Shown here: one piece after another, positions 53,280 through 63,851 of the stretch
How the letters are laid out: each line of letters begins with the position of its first letter
Numbering within the stretch: position 1 is the first letter of the stretch
Source of the DNA: Thermodesulfovibrio sp. 3462-1
GTDB lineage: Bacteria; Nitrospirota; Thermodesulfovibrionia; Thermodesulfovibrionales; Thermodesulfovibrionaceae
Length of the DNA stretch: 64,000 nucleotides
Reading direction: 5' to 3'
NCBI RefSeq assembly: GCF_040451425.1
Contig: NZ_CP144374.1
Location: forward strand, 930,001-994,000
The notes under the pieces: model-generated
The model's database searches: none
Seen by the model: only the letters and a program-made list of their open reading frames with translations
Told to the model about the DNA's origin: nothing
Program-made: the position numbers and the translations under genes

Positions 53280-55697
53280 ATGTTATTAATTTTATGGTTC
53301 AACCAGATAGGAATAAAGGATATTCCAATTGTAGGCGGTAAAAATGCATCTTTAGGAGAAATGTTAAGAAATCTTACACCAAAAGGCATTAATATTCCAG
53401 ATGGATTCGCAGTCACTGCAGAAGCCTATAAATACTTTATAAAATCAAATAATCTTGAAGAACCTTTGAAAGAAATTCTTTCTACTTTGGACAAATCAAA
53501 TCTTGAAGAACTTAAAAATAAAGGTAAAAAAATAAGAAAACTCATTCTTCAGGGTAAAATGCCTGAAGATTTGAAGCAGGCAATTATTAAAGCTTACAAG
53601 GAAATGGAGGAAAAATATGGAAAAGATGTTGATGTGGCAGTTCGTTCAAGCGCAACAGCTGAAGACCTTCCTGATGCATCCTTTGCAGGACAACAGGAGA
53701 CCTATTTAAACATTAGAGGTGCTCAAAATGTGGTAGAAGCAGTGCAAAAATGTTTCGCTTCACTTTTTACAGACAGAGCAATTTCATACAGAATTGACAA
53801 GGGTTTTGATCATTTTTCAGTATACCTTTCAGCAGCTGTTCAAAAAATGGTTCGTTCTGACAAAGCCTCCTCTGGAGTAATGTTTACTCTTGATACAGAA
53901 ACAGGATTTAAGGATGTGGTATATATTACAGGCTCATGGGGATTAGGTGAGTACGTTGTTCAGGGTATAGTAAACCCAGATGAATTTTATGTTTTTAAAC
54001 CCACATTAAAAGAAGGATACAGAGCAATAATATCGAAAAAAATTGGAGCAAAGCAGCAAAAACTAATATATGGAGAAAATTCTAAAAAACCTACAAAAGG
54101 TGTAAAAACAACTCTTGAAGAAAGACAAAATTTTGTATTAAACGATGATGAAATTTTAACCCTTGCTAAATGGGCAGTAATGATAGAAGAACACTATGGA
54201 AAACCAATGGATATAGAATGGGCAAAAGACGGAGATGGAATCTCAGCGGGAACTGGACAGCTTTTTATTGTTCAGGCAAGACCAGAAACAGTTCATTCTT
54301 TAAAGAGAGAAAACTTTTACGAAGTTTATGAACTTAAAGGACAAGGAACTGTGCTTTGCACAGGACTCGCTATAGGAAACAAGATAGGTCAGGGTAACGC
54401 CTGTATAATAAAAGAACCTTCCCAGATTCATCTCTTTAAACAAGGTCAGGTTCTTGTTACAGATATGACAGATCCGGACTGGGAACCAATAATGAAGGCT
54501 GCTGGCGCAATTGTTACAAATCGTGGAGGAAGAACATGTCATGCTGCCATAGTATCCCGTGAACTTGGCATTCCATGCGTTGTAGGTACAGGAAATGCTA
54601 CAGAAGTGATAAAGAATAATGAACCAATAACCATTGATTGTTCCAAGGGCGAGGAAGGAAAGGTCCTTCAGGGGATTATTCCCTATAAAGTAAAAAGAAT
54701 TGACCTTACAATTTTACCAAACACTAAAACGAAGATCATGATGAATGTAGGAATTCCTGAGCAGGCTTTTACTCAAGGTCAAATTCCCTGTGATGGTGTA
54801 GGACTCGCAAGAATTGAATTTATAATAAGCTCTCATATAGGAGTCCATCCCTTGGCATTAATTGAGTATCCAAAACTAAAAGAATCCACAGATGCTAAAA
54901 TTTTAAAAGTTGTTAAAGAAATAGAAAAAAGAACACCAATGTATGAAAACAAGCCAGATTTTTATGTTGACAAACTTGCCCAGGGAATTGCAATGATTGG
55001 CGCAGCATTTTATCCAAAGGACGTTATTGTTAGATTTTCAGATTTTAAAACAAATGAATACGCTGGTCTTATTGGTGGTTGGCTTTATGAACCTGTTGAA
55101 TCAAATCCTATGATTGGATGGCGCGGAGCAAGTAGATACTATGATCCAAAATTTGAACCTGCCTTTGCTCTTGAATGCCTTGCAATCAAAAAAGTTAGAG
55201 AGGAAATGGGATTAAAAAATGTAAAGGTAATGATTCCTTTTTGTAGAACTGTTGAGGAAGGCAAAAAAGTTATTGAAGTAATGAGAAAACACGGACTTAC
55301 TCAGGGACAAGAGGGGCTGGAAGTATATGTAATGTGTGAGATTCCAAGTAATGTAATTCTTGCAGAGGAGTTTGCAAAAATATTTGATGGATTTTCAATT
55401 GGTTCAAATGATTTGACCCAGCTCACACTTGGACTTGACAGAGACAGTGCATTAGTTTCTCATATTTATGATGAAAGAAATGAAGCTGTAAAAAGACTTG
55501 TAAAACAGGTAATTGAAACAGCGAAAAAATACGGTAGAAAAATTGGAATATGTGGACAGGCACCAAGCGATTTTCCAGAGTTTGCCGAGTTTTTAGTTGA
55601 ATGTGGAATAGACTCTATAAGTCTAATTCCAGACACGGTTCTTAAAACAAAGCTTCTTGTAGCAGAAAAAGAAAAACAGTTAAAAAATAAATATTGA
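53280..55697 (+). CDS. ppsA: Phosphoenolpyruvate synthase
   Basis: From the ATG at 53280 the protein has 805 residues. An earlier in-frame start would lie upstream of the -10 element and is excluded. It has the ATP-binding domain (VGGKNASLGEM near residue 18; VAVRSSATAEDLPDASFAGQ near 117), the phosphohistidine loop GGRTCHAAIVSRELGIPCVV near residue 420, and the PEP-binding barrel with FSIGSNDLTQL near residue 705. It makes PEP from pyruvate and ATP for gluconeogenesis. With ppdK nearby the cell has two routes, typical of anaerobes that fix carbon to pyruvate. Confidence 0.95.
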   Translation: MLLILWFNQIGIKDIPIVGGKNASLGEMLRNLTPKGINIPDGFAVTAEAYKYFIKSNNLEEPLKEILSTLDKSNLEELKNKGKKIRKLILQGKMPEDLKQAIIKAYKEMEEKYGKDVDVAVRSSATAEDLPDASFAGQQETYLNIRGAQNVVEAVQKCFASLFTDRAISYRIDKGFDHFSVYLSAAVQKMVRSDKASSGVMFTLDTETGFKDVVYITGSWGLGEYVVQGIVNPDEFYVFKPTLKEGYRAIISKKIGAKQQKLIYGENSKKPTKGVKTTLEERQNFVLNDDEILTLAKWAVMIEEHYGKPMDIEWAKDGDGISAGTGQLFIVQARPETVHSLKRENFYEVYELKGQGTVLCTGLAIGNKIGQGNACIIKEPSQIHLFKQGQVLVTDMTDPDWEPIMKAAGAIVTNRGGRTCHAAIVSRELGIPCVVGTGNATEVIKNNEPITIDCSKGEEGKVLQGIIPYKVKRIDLTILPNTKTKIMMNVGIPEQAFTQGQIPCDGVGLARIEFIISSHIGVHPLALIEYPKLKESTDAKILKVVKEIEKRTPMYENKPDFYVDKLAQGIAMIGAAFYPKDVIVRFSDFKTNEYAGLIGGWLYEPVESNPMIGWRGASRYYDPKFEPAFALECLAIKKVREEMGLKNVKVMIPFCRTVEEGKKVIEVMRKHGLTQGQEGLEVYVMCEIPSNVILAEEFAKIFDGFSIGSNDLTQLTLGLDRDSALVSHIYDERNEAVKRLVKQVIETAKKYGRKIGICGQAPSDFPEFAEFLVECGIDSISLIPDTVLKTKLLVAEKEKQLKNKY

Positions 55698-55722
55698 CAA
55701 AATTTTTCAGATTTTGTATGCT
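55694..55722 (+). promoter_or_regulatory. Promoter of rho, overlapping the ppsA stop codon
   Basis: TTGACA (55694-55699) covers the ppsA TGA, and TATGCT (55717-55722) follows after 17 bases. The start near 55729 gives a leader of about 80 bases before rho. Confidence 0.65.
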
Positions 55723-55738
55723 TAATTTATCAATAGTT

Positions 55739-55753
55739 ACCCTCCTGAAGGGT
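55739..55753 (+). other. Small leader hairpin upstream of rho
   Basis: ACCCT and AGGGT pair around CCTGA, a 5-bp stem with a 5-base loop, about ten bases after the inferred rho transcription start. A weak TATTTT lies a few bases downstream. It could be a remnant terminator of ppsA or part of a rho autocontrol leader. Confidence 0.35.
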
Positions 55754-55810
55754 TGAGTATTTTATAAAAGTGAAAAAAATCCTTAAAAAATCCATAATTG
55801 AGGTAATGTA

Positions 55811-57082
55811 ATGGAAAACAATAATATTCCGATTTCTATTTCTGAACTAAAACAGAAAAAAATTTCTGAACTTATGGAGATGGCAACTGCTCTTCACATT
55901 GAAAATGCCACCTCTATGAAAAAACAGGACCTTATTTTCGCAATACTTCAGAGTCAGATTGAAAAAATTGGAACTGTTTATGGTTCAGGGGTGCTTGAAA
56001 TTCTTCCTGATGGATTTGGTTTTTTAAGAAGTCCTGATTACAGTTATCTGCCAAGTCCTGATGACATTTATGTATCTCCATCACAGATTAGAAAATTTGG
56101 CTTAAGAACAGGAGACCTCATTACAGGCCAGATAAGACCTCCAAAGGAAAATGAAAGATACTTTGCTCTCCTTAAGGTTGAAACAATTAATGGTAAGCAG
56201 GTTGAAGAAATCATTAACAGACCTCTTTTTGATAACCTAACTCCATATTATCCCACTAAAAAAATTAATCTTGAATATGATCCAGCGGATTATTCTACAA
56301 GAGTTATGGATTTACTCACCCCTGTTGGAAAAGGTCAGCGCGGATTAATTGTTGCTGCTCCAAGAACAGGTAAAACAATGCTACTTCAGTCAATTGCAAA
56401 GGCAATAAAGAAGAATCATCCTGAGATATATTTAATTATCTTGCTTATTGATGAAAGACCAGAAGAAGTTACTGACTGGCGCAGACAGGTTACAGGCGCA
56501 GAAATAATAAGCTCTACTTTTGATGAGCCTGCTCAGAGACACTGTCAGGTTTCAGAAATGGTTATAGAAAGAGCAAAAAGACTTGTAGAAGAAGGGATTG
56601 ATGTTGTAATATTACTTGATAGTTTGACAAGACTTGCAAGGGCATACAATGCTATTACCCCAGCTTCTGGAAAAGTTCTCTCTGGAGGGCTGGAGGCAAC
56701 CGCTCTTCAGAAGCCAAAAAGATTTTTTGGTACAGCAAGAAATATTGAAGAAGGCGGTTCTTTAACAGTAATTGCCACAGCACTTGTTGAAACCGGAAGC
56801 AGAATGGATGATGTTATTTTCGAAGAATTTAAAGGCACTGGCAATATGGAAGTTCACCTTGACAGAAAACTTGCTGATAAAAGAATTTTCCCGAGCATTG
56901 ATATTGGTGCTTCTGGTACAAGAAAGGAAGAACTTCTTGTGCCTCCTGATGTTTTAAATAAAGTGTGGATTTTAAGAAAGGTATTAAGTACGTTAAGTCC
57001 TATTGAAGCAATGGAGTTTTTACTGAGCAAACTCAAAGGAACAAAATCCAATAAAGAATTTCTTGAGATGATGAACAAATGA
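55811..57082 (+). CDS. rho: Transcription termination factor Rho
   Basis: The 423-residue hexameric RNA helicase has the N-terminal helix bundle, the RNA-binding cold-shock-like domain ([20 protein letters not shown] near residue 72), Walker [17 protein letters not shown] near residue 178, the Q-loop [10 protein letters not shown] and the R-loop [11 protein letters not shown]. It ends untranslated transcripts. Its stop overlaps the thioesterase gene by four bases (ATGA). Confidence 0.97.
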   Translation: MENNNIPISISELKQKKISELMEMATALHIENATSMKKQDLIFAILQSQIEKIGTVYGSGVLEILPDGFGFLRSPDYSYLPSPDDIYVSPSQIRKFGLRTGDLITGQIRPPKENERYFALLKVETINGKQVEEIINRPLFDNLTPYYPTKKINLEYDPADYSTRVMDLLTPVGKGQRGLIVAAPRTGKTMLLQSIAKAIKKNHPEIYLIILLIDERPEEVTDWRRQVTGAEIISSTFDEPAQRHCQVSEMVIERAKRLVEEGIDVVILLDSLTRLARAYNAITPASGKVLSGGLEATALQKPKRFFGTARNIEEGGSLTVIATALVETGSRMDDVIFEEFKGTGNMEVHLDRKLADKRIFPSIDIGASGTRKEELLVPPDVLNKVWILRKVLSTLSPIEAMEFLLSKLKGTKSNKEFLEMMNK

Positions 57083-57477
57083 TGAAAACAGAAAACTACT
57101 GTTTTGTCTGTGGAAAGCAAAATCCGAAAGGTTTGAAAGCGGTTTTTAACCATGTTAATGGAAAATCTTACACAGAAATTATTCTTGAACAAGAGTATCA
57201 GGGTTACAGTGGAATAATTCATGGTGGGATTATTGCAGCGCTTCTTGATGAAGCCTGTGTTTATGCTGCAAATTCTTTAGGATTTAATACAGTTACAGCA
57301 GAGTTAAAAATAAGATTTAAAAATCCTGCAGCACCAAAAGAAAAATTGATTGTACAGGCAGAGGCAAATCATGTAAAATCAAAACTAATTGAAGCAAAAG
57401 CATGGATAAAAGATAAGCAAAATAAAATTATAGCAGAAGCAGAAGGAAAGTTAATAATAAAGGAAAAGACAAAGTGA
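57079..57477 (+). CDS. PaaI-type hotdog-fold thioesterase
   Basis: The 132-residue protein has an N-terminal [11 protein letters not shown] motif and the hotdog core [22 protein letters not shown] near residue 45, with the HGG of acyl-CoA thioesterases. It likely hydrolyses an acyl-CoA; the substrate is unknown. Its ATG overlaps the rho stop and its TGA overlaps the purL GTG start. Confidence 0.87.
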   Translation: MMKTENYCFVCGKQNPKGLKAVFNHVNGKSYTEIILEQEYQGYSGIIHGGIIAALLDEACVYAANSLGFNTVTAELKIRFKNPAAPKEKLIVQAEANHVKSKLIEAKAWIKDKQNKIIAEAEGKLIIKEKTK

Positions 57478-60400
57478 TTATAAGATTTTACAGAAAAAGT
57501 GCTTTATCAACCTATCAAACAATCCAACTTCTTAATCGTATACACTCAGAAATCTCTACTGAGATTAAAAATATTGAAACAGAATTTTGTTATAATCTTC
57601 TGATAACTGAAGAGCTTTCGAAGGATGAATTAGCTATCCTTAGATGGCTTTTATCTGAGACCTTTGAGCCAGAGAATTTTTCAGAAAAAAGCTTCCTCAG
57701 TCCAGACAATGGGATGATATTTGAAGTAGGACCCAGACTTAATTTTTCAACTGCCTGGTCAACATGTGCTGTTTCTGTGTGTCACAGCATCGGAATAAAA
57801 AAAATTCAGAGAATAGAGCGTTCACGAAGATATAAACTTACTCCTACAGTTCCGAATTTTTCTGAAGAGGCTTTTTTAAACATGATTCATGATAGAATGG
57901 TTGAATGTCCATATCCAGAACCCTTGAAAGACTTCTGTCACGGAATAACTACAAAACCTGTAAGAGAAGTGCCTGTCTTAGAAAAGGGAAGAAAAGCACT
58001 TGAAGAAATAAATAACGAACTTGGTTTTGGCTGGGATGAATGGGATATAGAGTTTTATTTAAAACTTTTTAGAGATAAATTAAAAAGAAATCCAACTGAT
58101 GTAGAATGTTTTGATCTTGCCCAATCAAATAGTGAACATTCAAGACACTGGTTTTTTAGAGGAATTTTAATTATTGATGGTAAACCCGTAGAACGCTCAC
58201 TTTTTGATATAGTTAAAGAGCCCTTACAGAGAAATCCAAAAAATTCTGTAATAGCCTTTAAAGACAACTCAAGCGCTATATATGGAGCAAAAATAAGTTA
58301 TCTAAAGCCTGAAAAACCTATAAAACCTTCAAAATTCAAAATAGAAAAAAATCTTTATCATTTAATTTTTACTGCAGAAACCCACAATTTTCCAACTGGA
58401 GTGGCTCCATTTCCAGGTGCTGAAACAGGAACTGGTGGCAGAATCCGTGATGTTCATGCAACTGGTAAAGGTGCTTTGCCGATTGCAGGAACTGCTGCTT
58501 ATTGTGTAGGAAATCTTCAAATTCCAGGATATGAGCTTCCCTGGGAGGATAAAACTTTTCAGTATCCCGTAAATCTTGCAAAACCTCTTCAGATTGAAAT
58601 TGAAGCAAGTAATGGTGCTTCTGACTACGGGAATAAATTTGGTGAACCTGTGATTGCTGGATTTACTCGTTCTTTTGGGATGAGAATGCCTCATGGAGAA
58701 AGAATTGAATGGATAAAACCAATAATGTTCACTGGTGGAATTGGTCAGATAATGGATATACATAAAGAAAAGGACCCACCTCAAAAGGGAATGTATGTTG
58801 TAAAAATTGGTGGTCCTGCATACAGAATTGGGATAGGTGGTGGAGCTGCTTCTTCTGTTTTATCAGGACAACTTAGTGAAGATCTTGACTTCAATGCTGT
58901 TCAGCGTGGGGATGCTGAAATGGAAAATAAACTCAACAGAGTTGTCCGTGCCTGTGTTGAACTTGGAAGCAAAAATCCTATTGTAAGCATTCATGATCAG
59001 GGTGCTGGTGGAAACTGTAATGTTGTAAAGGAACTCGTTTATCCTGAAGGAGCAAAGATTGATATAAGAAAAGTTATTCTTGGAGATGAAACTCTTTCAG
59101 TTCTTGAAATATGGGGAGCTGAATATCAGGAAAATGATGCATTGTTAATAAAAAAAGAAAATGCTAACCTTTTTAAAACTCTTTGTGAAAGGGAAAGGCT
59201 TCCCTGGTCAATTATTGGAGAAGTAACAGGAGATGGGAAACTTATTGTTTATGACAGCAAGGATGGTCAGATTGCTGTAAACTTTGACCTTAAAGATGTT
59301 CTTGGAGAAATTCCAAAAAAAGAATTTAAACTTACCCGAGTTGAAAGAAAACTTGAACCCTTAATACTCCCTGAAAATTTAACAATTCATGAAGCTCTGG
59401 ATAGGGTTTTGAGAGTTCTTTCTGTTGGTTCAAAAAGATTTTTAACAAATAAAGTGGACCGCTCAGTTACAGGCCTTATTGTGAGACAGCAGTGTGCTGG
59501 TCCTGTTCAGCTCACTGTTTCTGATGTATGCGTAGTTGCTCAAAGTTATTTTGATAAAACAGGGATAGCCCATGCAATTGGAGAGCAACCTATAAAAGGA
59601 CTTATAAATCCAGAGGCAATGGCAAGACTTTCAGTAACTGAGGCACTTACAAATATTGTATGGGCAAAAATTACAAGCCTTGAAGACATAAAATGTTCAG
59701 CTAACTGGATGTGGGCAGCAAAACTTCCTGGTGAAGGGGTGCGTCTCTACAGAGCTGCTCAGGCAATGGCAGAACTAATGATAAAACTCGGCATTGCTAT
59801 TGATGGAGGCAAAGATTCTCTTTCAATGGCTGCAAAGATAAAAACAAATGAGACAGTTGAAGTCGTCAAATCTCCTGGATCTCTTGTAATTTCAGCATAT
59901 GCTCCCTGTCCTGATATAAACAAGGTAATAACTCCTGATATAAAACATCCAGGGGAAAGCGTAATTCTTTTTATTGACCTGAGTCCTGGCAAAAAAAGAC
60001 TGGGTGGTAGTGCTTTAGCTCAATGTTTTAACCAGATTGGCAGTGAATGTCCTGATCTTGAAGATCCTGCGCTTTTAAAAAGAGCTTTTCAAGTAGTCCA
60101 GAATTTAATTGATAAAAACCTGATACTTTCAGGCCACGACCGCTCAGATGGAGGTCTGATTGTAACTTTGCTTGAGATGGCTTTTTCAGGCAGTGCAGGT
60201 TTATTAATAGAAGTAAATTCTTCTGAGCTTGAAATTGAAAAAAATCTGTTTCTTATTTCAGAACTTTTCAATGAAGAACCAGGGGTTGCTATAGAAGTTG
60301 ATCTTAAAAAACTCAAAAAAGTAAAAGAAATACTTGCTGAACAAAATCTTCCCCATTATGAGATTGCAAAAACCATAAAAGAAGACAGAATCATTATCAA

Positions 60401-61403
60401 GCAAGAAAACAAAATTGTCTTTGATAAGCCCATGACCAAACTAAGAGATCTCTGGGAAGAAACAAGTCATAGAATTGATATGCTCCAGGCAAATCCTGAA
60501 TGTGTAAAAGAAGAAAAAAGAGTAATTTATTCAAGAACTGCACCAAGATATACAATAAGCTTCAAACCAGAAAGCACTCCAGTACTGCTGCTTAAAAAAA
60601 AGGTAAAGCCTCCTGTTGCTATAATTCGTGAAGAAGGAAGCAATGGAGACAGAGAAATGGCAGCAGCTTTTTATATGGCAGGATTTGAACCATGGGATGT
60701 GTGTATGCAGGATTTGATAGATAGAAAGATTTCACTTAGGCAATTTAAGGGAGTTGCTTTTGTTGGAGGATTTAGCTTTGCTGATGTTCTTGACTCTGCT
60801 AAAGGATGGGCAGGCTGTATCAAGTTCTCTCATCTTAGAAAAGAGTTTGAAGAATTTTATATGCGTCCTGATACATTTAGCCTGGGAGTTTGCAATGGAT
60901 GTCAGCTTATGGCACTTCTTGGATGGGTTCCATGGTATGGAATTGAACAAAATCAACAACCCCGTTTTATATGGAATAAATCTGGAAGATTTGAATCCAG
61001 ATGGGTGAGCATTAAAATCCTGCCTTCTCCATCAATTATGCTCAGTGGCATGGAAGACTCAGTGCTTGGAGTATGGATAGCTCATGGAGAAGGAAGAGCC
61101 TATTTCCCTGATGAAAAAATTCTGAATAAAGTAATTGAGAAAAATCTTGCCCCTCTTCGTTATGTTGATGATGATGGAAATATTACAGAAACCTATCCAT
61201 TTAATCCAAATGGTTCCCCTTTAGGAATAACCGCATTATGCACTGAAGATGGTAGGCATCTTGCGATGATGCCTCATCCAGAGAGAGCTTTTTTACTGTG
61301 GCAATGGCCATGGATACCGGAGAAATGGAAAAAATCTATAAAAGCATCTCCGTGGTTAAAAATTTTCCAGAATGCAAGAAGGTGGTGTGATGGGAATGCA
61401 TAA
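57474..61403 (+). CDS. purL: Phosphoribosylformylglycinamidine synthase, long single-chain form
   Basis: The 1309-residue protein is the fused PurL type: an N-terminal PurS-like domain, two AIR-synthase-like halves (TAETHNFPTGVAPFPGAETG near residue 300; ATP site), and a C-terminal glutaminase domain with the nucleophile Cys1140 in GVCNGCQLM and HPERAF near residue 1266. It makes FGAM from FGAR, ATP and glutamine in purine synthesis. The start is GTG, overlapping the thioesterase stop. Many non-proteobacterial lineages use separate purS, purQ and purL, so the long form is notable here. It overlaps argS. Confidence 0.97.
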   Translation: MIIRFYRKSALSTYQTIQLLNRIHSEISTEIKNIETEFCYNLLITEELSKDELAILRWLLSETFEPENFSEKSFLSPDNGMIFEVGPRLNFSTAWSTCAVSVCHSIGIKKIQRIERSRRYKLTPTVPNFSEEAFLNMIHDRMVECPYPEPLKDFCHGITTKPVREVPVLEKGRKALEEINNELGFGWDEWDIEFYLKLFRDKLKRNPTDVECFDLAQSNSEHSRHWFFRGILIIDGKPVERSLFDIVKEPLQRNPKNSVIAFKDNSSAIYGAKISYLKPEKPIKPSKFKIEKNLYHLIFTAETHNFPTGVAPFPGAETGTGGRIRDVHATGKGALPIAGTAAYCVGNLQIPGYELPWEDKTFQYPVNLAKPLQIEIEASNGASDYGNKFGEPVIAGFTRSFGMRMPHGERIEWIKPIMFTGGIGQIMDIHKEKDPPQKGMYVVKIGGPAYRIGIGGGAASSVLSGQLSEDLDFNAVQRGDAEMENKLNRVVRACVELGSKNPIVSIHDQGAGGNCNVVKELVYPEGAKIDIRKVILGDETLSVLEIWGAEYQENDALLIKKENANLFKTLCERERLPWSIIGEVTGDGKLIVYDSKDGQIAVNFDLKDVLGEIPKKEFKLTRVERKLEPLILPENLTIHEALDRVLRVLSVGSKRFLTNKVDRSVTGLIVRQQCAGPVQLTVSDVCVVAQSYFDKTGIAHAIGEQPIKGLINPEAMARLSVTEALTNIVWAKITSLEDIKCSANWMWAAKLPGEGVRLYRAAQAMAELMIKLGIAIDGGKDSLSMAAKIKTNETVEVVKSPGSLVISAYAPCPDINKVITPDIKHPGESVILFIDLSPGKKRLGGSALAQCFNQIGSECPDLEDPALLKRAFQVVQNLIDKNLILSGHDRSDGGLIVTLLEMAFSGSAGLLIEVNSSELEIEKNLFLISELFNEEPGVAIEVDLKKLKKVKEILAEQNLPHYEIAKTIKEDRIIIKQENKIVFDKPMTKLRDLWEETSHRIDMLQANPECVKEEKRVIYSRTAPRYTISFKPESTPVLLLKKKVKPPVAIIREEGSNGDREMAAAFYMAGFEPWDVCMQDLIDRKISLRQFKGVAFVGGFSFADVLDSAKGWAGCIKFSHLRKEFEEFYMRPDTFSLGVCNGCQLMALLGWVPWYGIEQNQQPRFIWNKSGRFESRWVSIKILPSPSIMLSGMEDSVLGVWIAHGEGRAYFPDEKILNKVIEKNLAPLRYVDDDGNITETYPFNPNGSPLGITALCTEDGRHLAMMPHPERAFLLWQWPWIPEKWKKSIKASPWLKIFQNARRWCDGNA

Positions 61404-63012
61404 ATTGTTAAAAAACAAAATTACTGAAGCAATTAAAAAACTTGGCTTGTCAGAAATTGATCCTGAAATAGAAATTCCTAAAAATGAAGAATTTGGTGAT
61501 TTAAGCAGTCCTGTAGCGATGGAGCTTGCAAAACAGTTGAAAAGACCTCCAAAAGAAATTGCTGAAAAATTAATCTCTTTAATAGATAAAGCTTTATTTG
61601 AAAACATTGAAATTGCAGGAGCTGGGTTTATAAATTTCAGATTTAAAAAGGATTTTATTTTTTCTGAGCTTGAAAGTCTCTTGAATGAAGGTGAAAGATT
61701 TTTAACTCAGGATATAGGAAAAGGGAAAAAAGTTCAAATAGAATTTGTCAGCGCAAATCCCACAGGACCTCTTCATCTTGGACATGGAAGAGGAGCAGCA
61801 CTGGGCAGTGCTCTGGCAAATATTCTCAGAGAAGCTGGATATAATGTTTCCACTGAATACTACATTAATGACGCTGGCAGACAGGTAGAACTTCTTGGTT
61901 TGAGTGTTTATGTTGCTTTGCAAAAATTTTTTGGAAAACAAATGCCCATGCCTGAAGAATGTTATAAAGGCGATTACATAAATGAGATTGCAAAAGAAAT
62001 CTACGAACTTTACGGTAATAGCTTAAAAAATAAAAGCTTTGAAGAAGTTGGTGATTTTTTAATTGATTTTTCCTATAAAAAAATACTCAATGAAATCAAA
62101 AAAGACCTTGAAGACTTTGGAATAAATTTTAACAACTGGGTTAGTGAAAGAAAACTTTATCATACAGGTGAGGTTCAAAGAGCAATCCTCAAGCTTAAAG
62201 AACTTGGATTTATTTATGAAAAAGATGGAGCTCTGTGGTTTCGCTCAACAGCTTTTGGTGATGACAAAGACAGAGTTGTTGTAAAAAGTGATGGAACATA
62301 TACATATTTTGCCTCTGACATTGCCTATCATAAAAACAAAATTGAAAGAGGATTTGATGAGCTTATAAACATCTGGGGTGCTGACCATCATGGATATATA
62401 TCAAGAGTAAAGGCTGCTGTGCAGGCATTGGGAATGAGTGCCTCTCAAATTAAAATACTTCTTGTTCAGATGGTAAACTTGCTCAGGCAAGGAAAGCCTG
62501 TTCAGATGTCAAAAAGAGCAGGAACATTTGTTACTTTAAGAGAAGTTATGGATGAAATTGGAGCTGATACCACACGCTTCATATTTCTTACACGTAAATC
62601 TGACAGTCACCTGGAGTTTGATATAGAAGTTGCAAAAAAACAATCACAGGAAAATCCTGTTTACTATGTTCAATATGCTCATGCAAGAATTAACAGCATT
62701 TTTGAAAAAGCTCAACTCAACCCTCAAAAGTTTTATCCAGAATTGTTCAATGAAGATGAGCTTAGAATCATAAAAAAATTGCTTCTTTATCCGATGATTT
62801 TTGAACTATCTGTTCAAATGAGAGAGCCTCATAGAATAACCTTTTATTTACAGGAGCTTGCTGCACTGTTTCACAGTTATTATCATAAATACAGAGTTAT
62901 TTCTGAAGATGCAAAACTAACAGAAACAAGGCTTAGTCTTTGTAAAGCTGTAATGCTTGTTTTAAAACACGGATTGAGAATGCTTGGAGTGAAAGCTCCT
63001 CAGAAGATGTAA
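61390..63012 (+). CDS. argS: Arginyl-tRNA synthetase
   Basis: From the ATG at 61390 (AAGGTGG four bases upstream) the protein has 540 residues. ATGs at 61372 and 61396 are also possible. It has the N-terminal Add-1 domain, the class I HIGH-type motif PLHLGHGRGA near residue 125, the KMSKS-type motif VQMSKRAGTF near residue 375, and the C-terminal DALR anticodon-binding domain. It charges tRNA-Arg. It overlaps the purL end by 14 bases and ends the plus-strand run. Confidence 0.96.
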   Translation: MGMHKLLKNKITEAIKKLGLSEIDPEIEIPKNEEFGDLSSPVAMELAKQLKRPPKEIAEKLISLIDKALFENIEIAGAGFINFRFKKDFIFSELESLLNEGERFLTQDIGKGKKVQIEFVSANPTGPLHLGHGRGAALGSALANILREAGYNVSTEYYINDAGRQVELLGLSVYVALQKFFGKQMPMPEECYKGDYINEIAKEIYELYGNSLKNKSFEEVGDFLIDFSYKKILNEIKKDLEDFGINFNNWVSERKLYHTGEVQRAILKLKELGFIYEKDGALWFRSTAFGDDKDRVVVKSDGTYTYFASDIAYHKNKIERGFDELINIWGADHHGYISRVKAAVQALGMSASQIKILLVQMVNLLRQGKPVQMSKRAGTFVTLREVMDEIGADTTRFIFLTRKSDSHLEFDIEVAKKQSQENPVYYVQYAHARINSIFEKAQLNPQKFYPELFNEDELRIIKKLLLYPMIFELSVQMREPHRITFYLQELAALFHSYYHKYRVISEDAKLTETRLSLCKAVMLVLKHGLRMLGVKAPQKM

Positions 63013-63014
63013 AA

Positions 63015-63851
63015 TTAGCTGAATTTAATAGCATCAGCCAGTTTTACAATCTTAGCCATAAATCCAACATCGTGAACTCTCACAATATTCGCTCCATTTA
63101 TAACTGATACTGCCACAGCTGAGGCTGTTCCTTCAAGTCTTTTTTCAGGGGAGCTTTCATTTAAAACATACCCAATAAAACTTTTTCTTGATACTCCTAT
63201 AAGTATTGGTTTGCCTAATTTAGAAAATTCTTTGAGATTTTTTAATATTTGAAGATTGTGCTGAGGTAATTTGCCAAATCCAATACCAGGATCAATAATT
63301 ATCATATTTTCATCAACTCCTGCCTGTTTTGCGATTACTATGGAGTTTCTCAGATATTCTATAATTTCTGGTATTAAAGCCTCATAATGAGGATTCTTTT
63401 GCATATCTCTTGGAGTTCCTTTTATATGCATAATGACCACTGGAACTTTGTATCTGCTGACAACTTTTGCCATTTCTGGATCAAATCTTAAACCACTTAT
63501 ATCATTCACAATTGTTGCTCCTGCCTCGATTGCTTTCTCTGCAACCTTAGCTTTGTATGTATCAATTGAAATAGGGATAGAGATTTTCTTTGAAAGAGCC
63601 TCTATTATTGGAATAACTCTTTTTAATTCTTCATCAATACTTACAGGTTCTGCTCCAGGACGGGTTGATTCTCCGCCAATATCAATTATATCAGCACCTT
63701 CTTCAACCATTCTTAGAGCATGATCAATAGCATTTTGAAAGCTCAGATATCTACCCCCATCAAAAAAAGAATCAGGAGTAACATTGAGAATTCCCATTAT
63801 GTAAGTTTTTTTGAGGAAATCAAACTCAAAATTATGAAACTTGAGCTTCAT
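63015..63851 (-). CDS. folP: Dihydropteroate synthase
   Basis: The 278-residue barrel enzyme has MGILNVTPDSFFDGGRY near residue 20, DIGGESTRPGAEP near residue 57 and DPGIGFGKLPQHN near residue 188. It joins pABA to the pterin in folate synthesis and is the sulfonamide target. It starts 20 bases inside the end of ftsH, a common ftsH-folP arrangement, and converges on argS with a two-base gap. Confidence 0.97.
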   Translation of the reverse strand: MKLKFHNFEFDFLKKTYIMGILNVTPDSFFDGGRYLSFQNAIDHALRMVEEGADIIDIGGESTRPGAEPVSIDEELKRVIPIIEALSKKISIPISIDTYKAKVAEKAIEAGATIVNDISGLRFDPEMAKVVSRYKVPVVIMHIKGTPRDMQKNPHYEALIPEIIEYLRNSIVIAKQAGVDENMIIIDPGIGFGKLPQHNLQILKNLKEFSKLGKPILIGVSRKSFIGYVLNESSPEKRLEGTASAVAVSVINGANIVRVHDVGFMAKIVKLADAIKFS

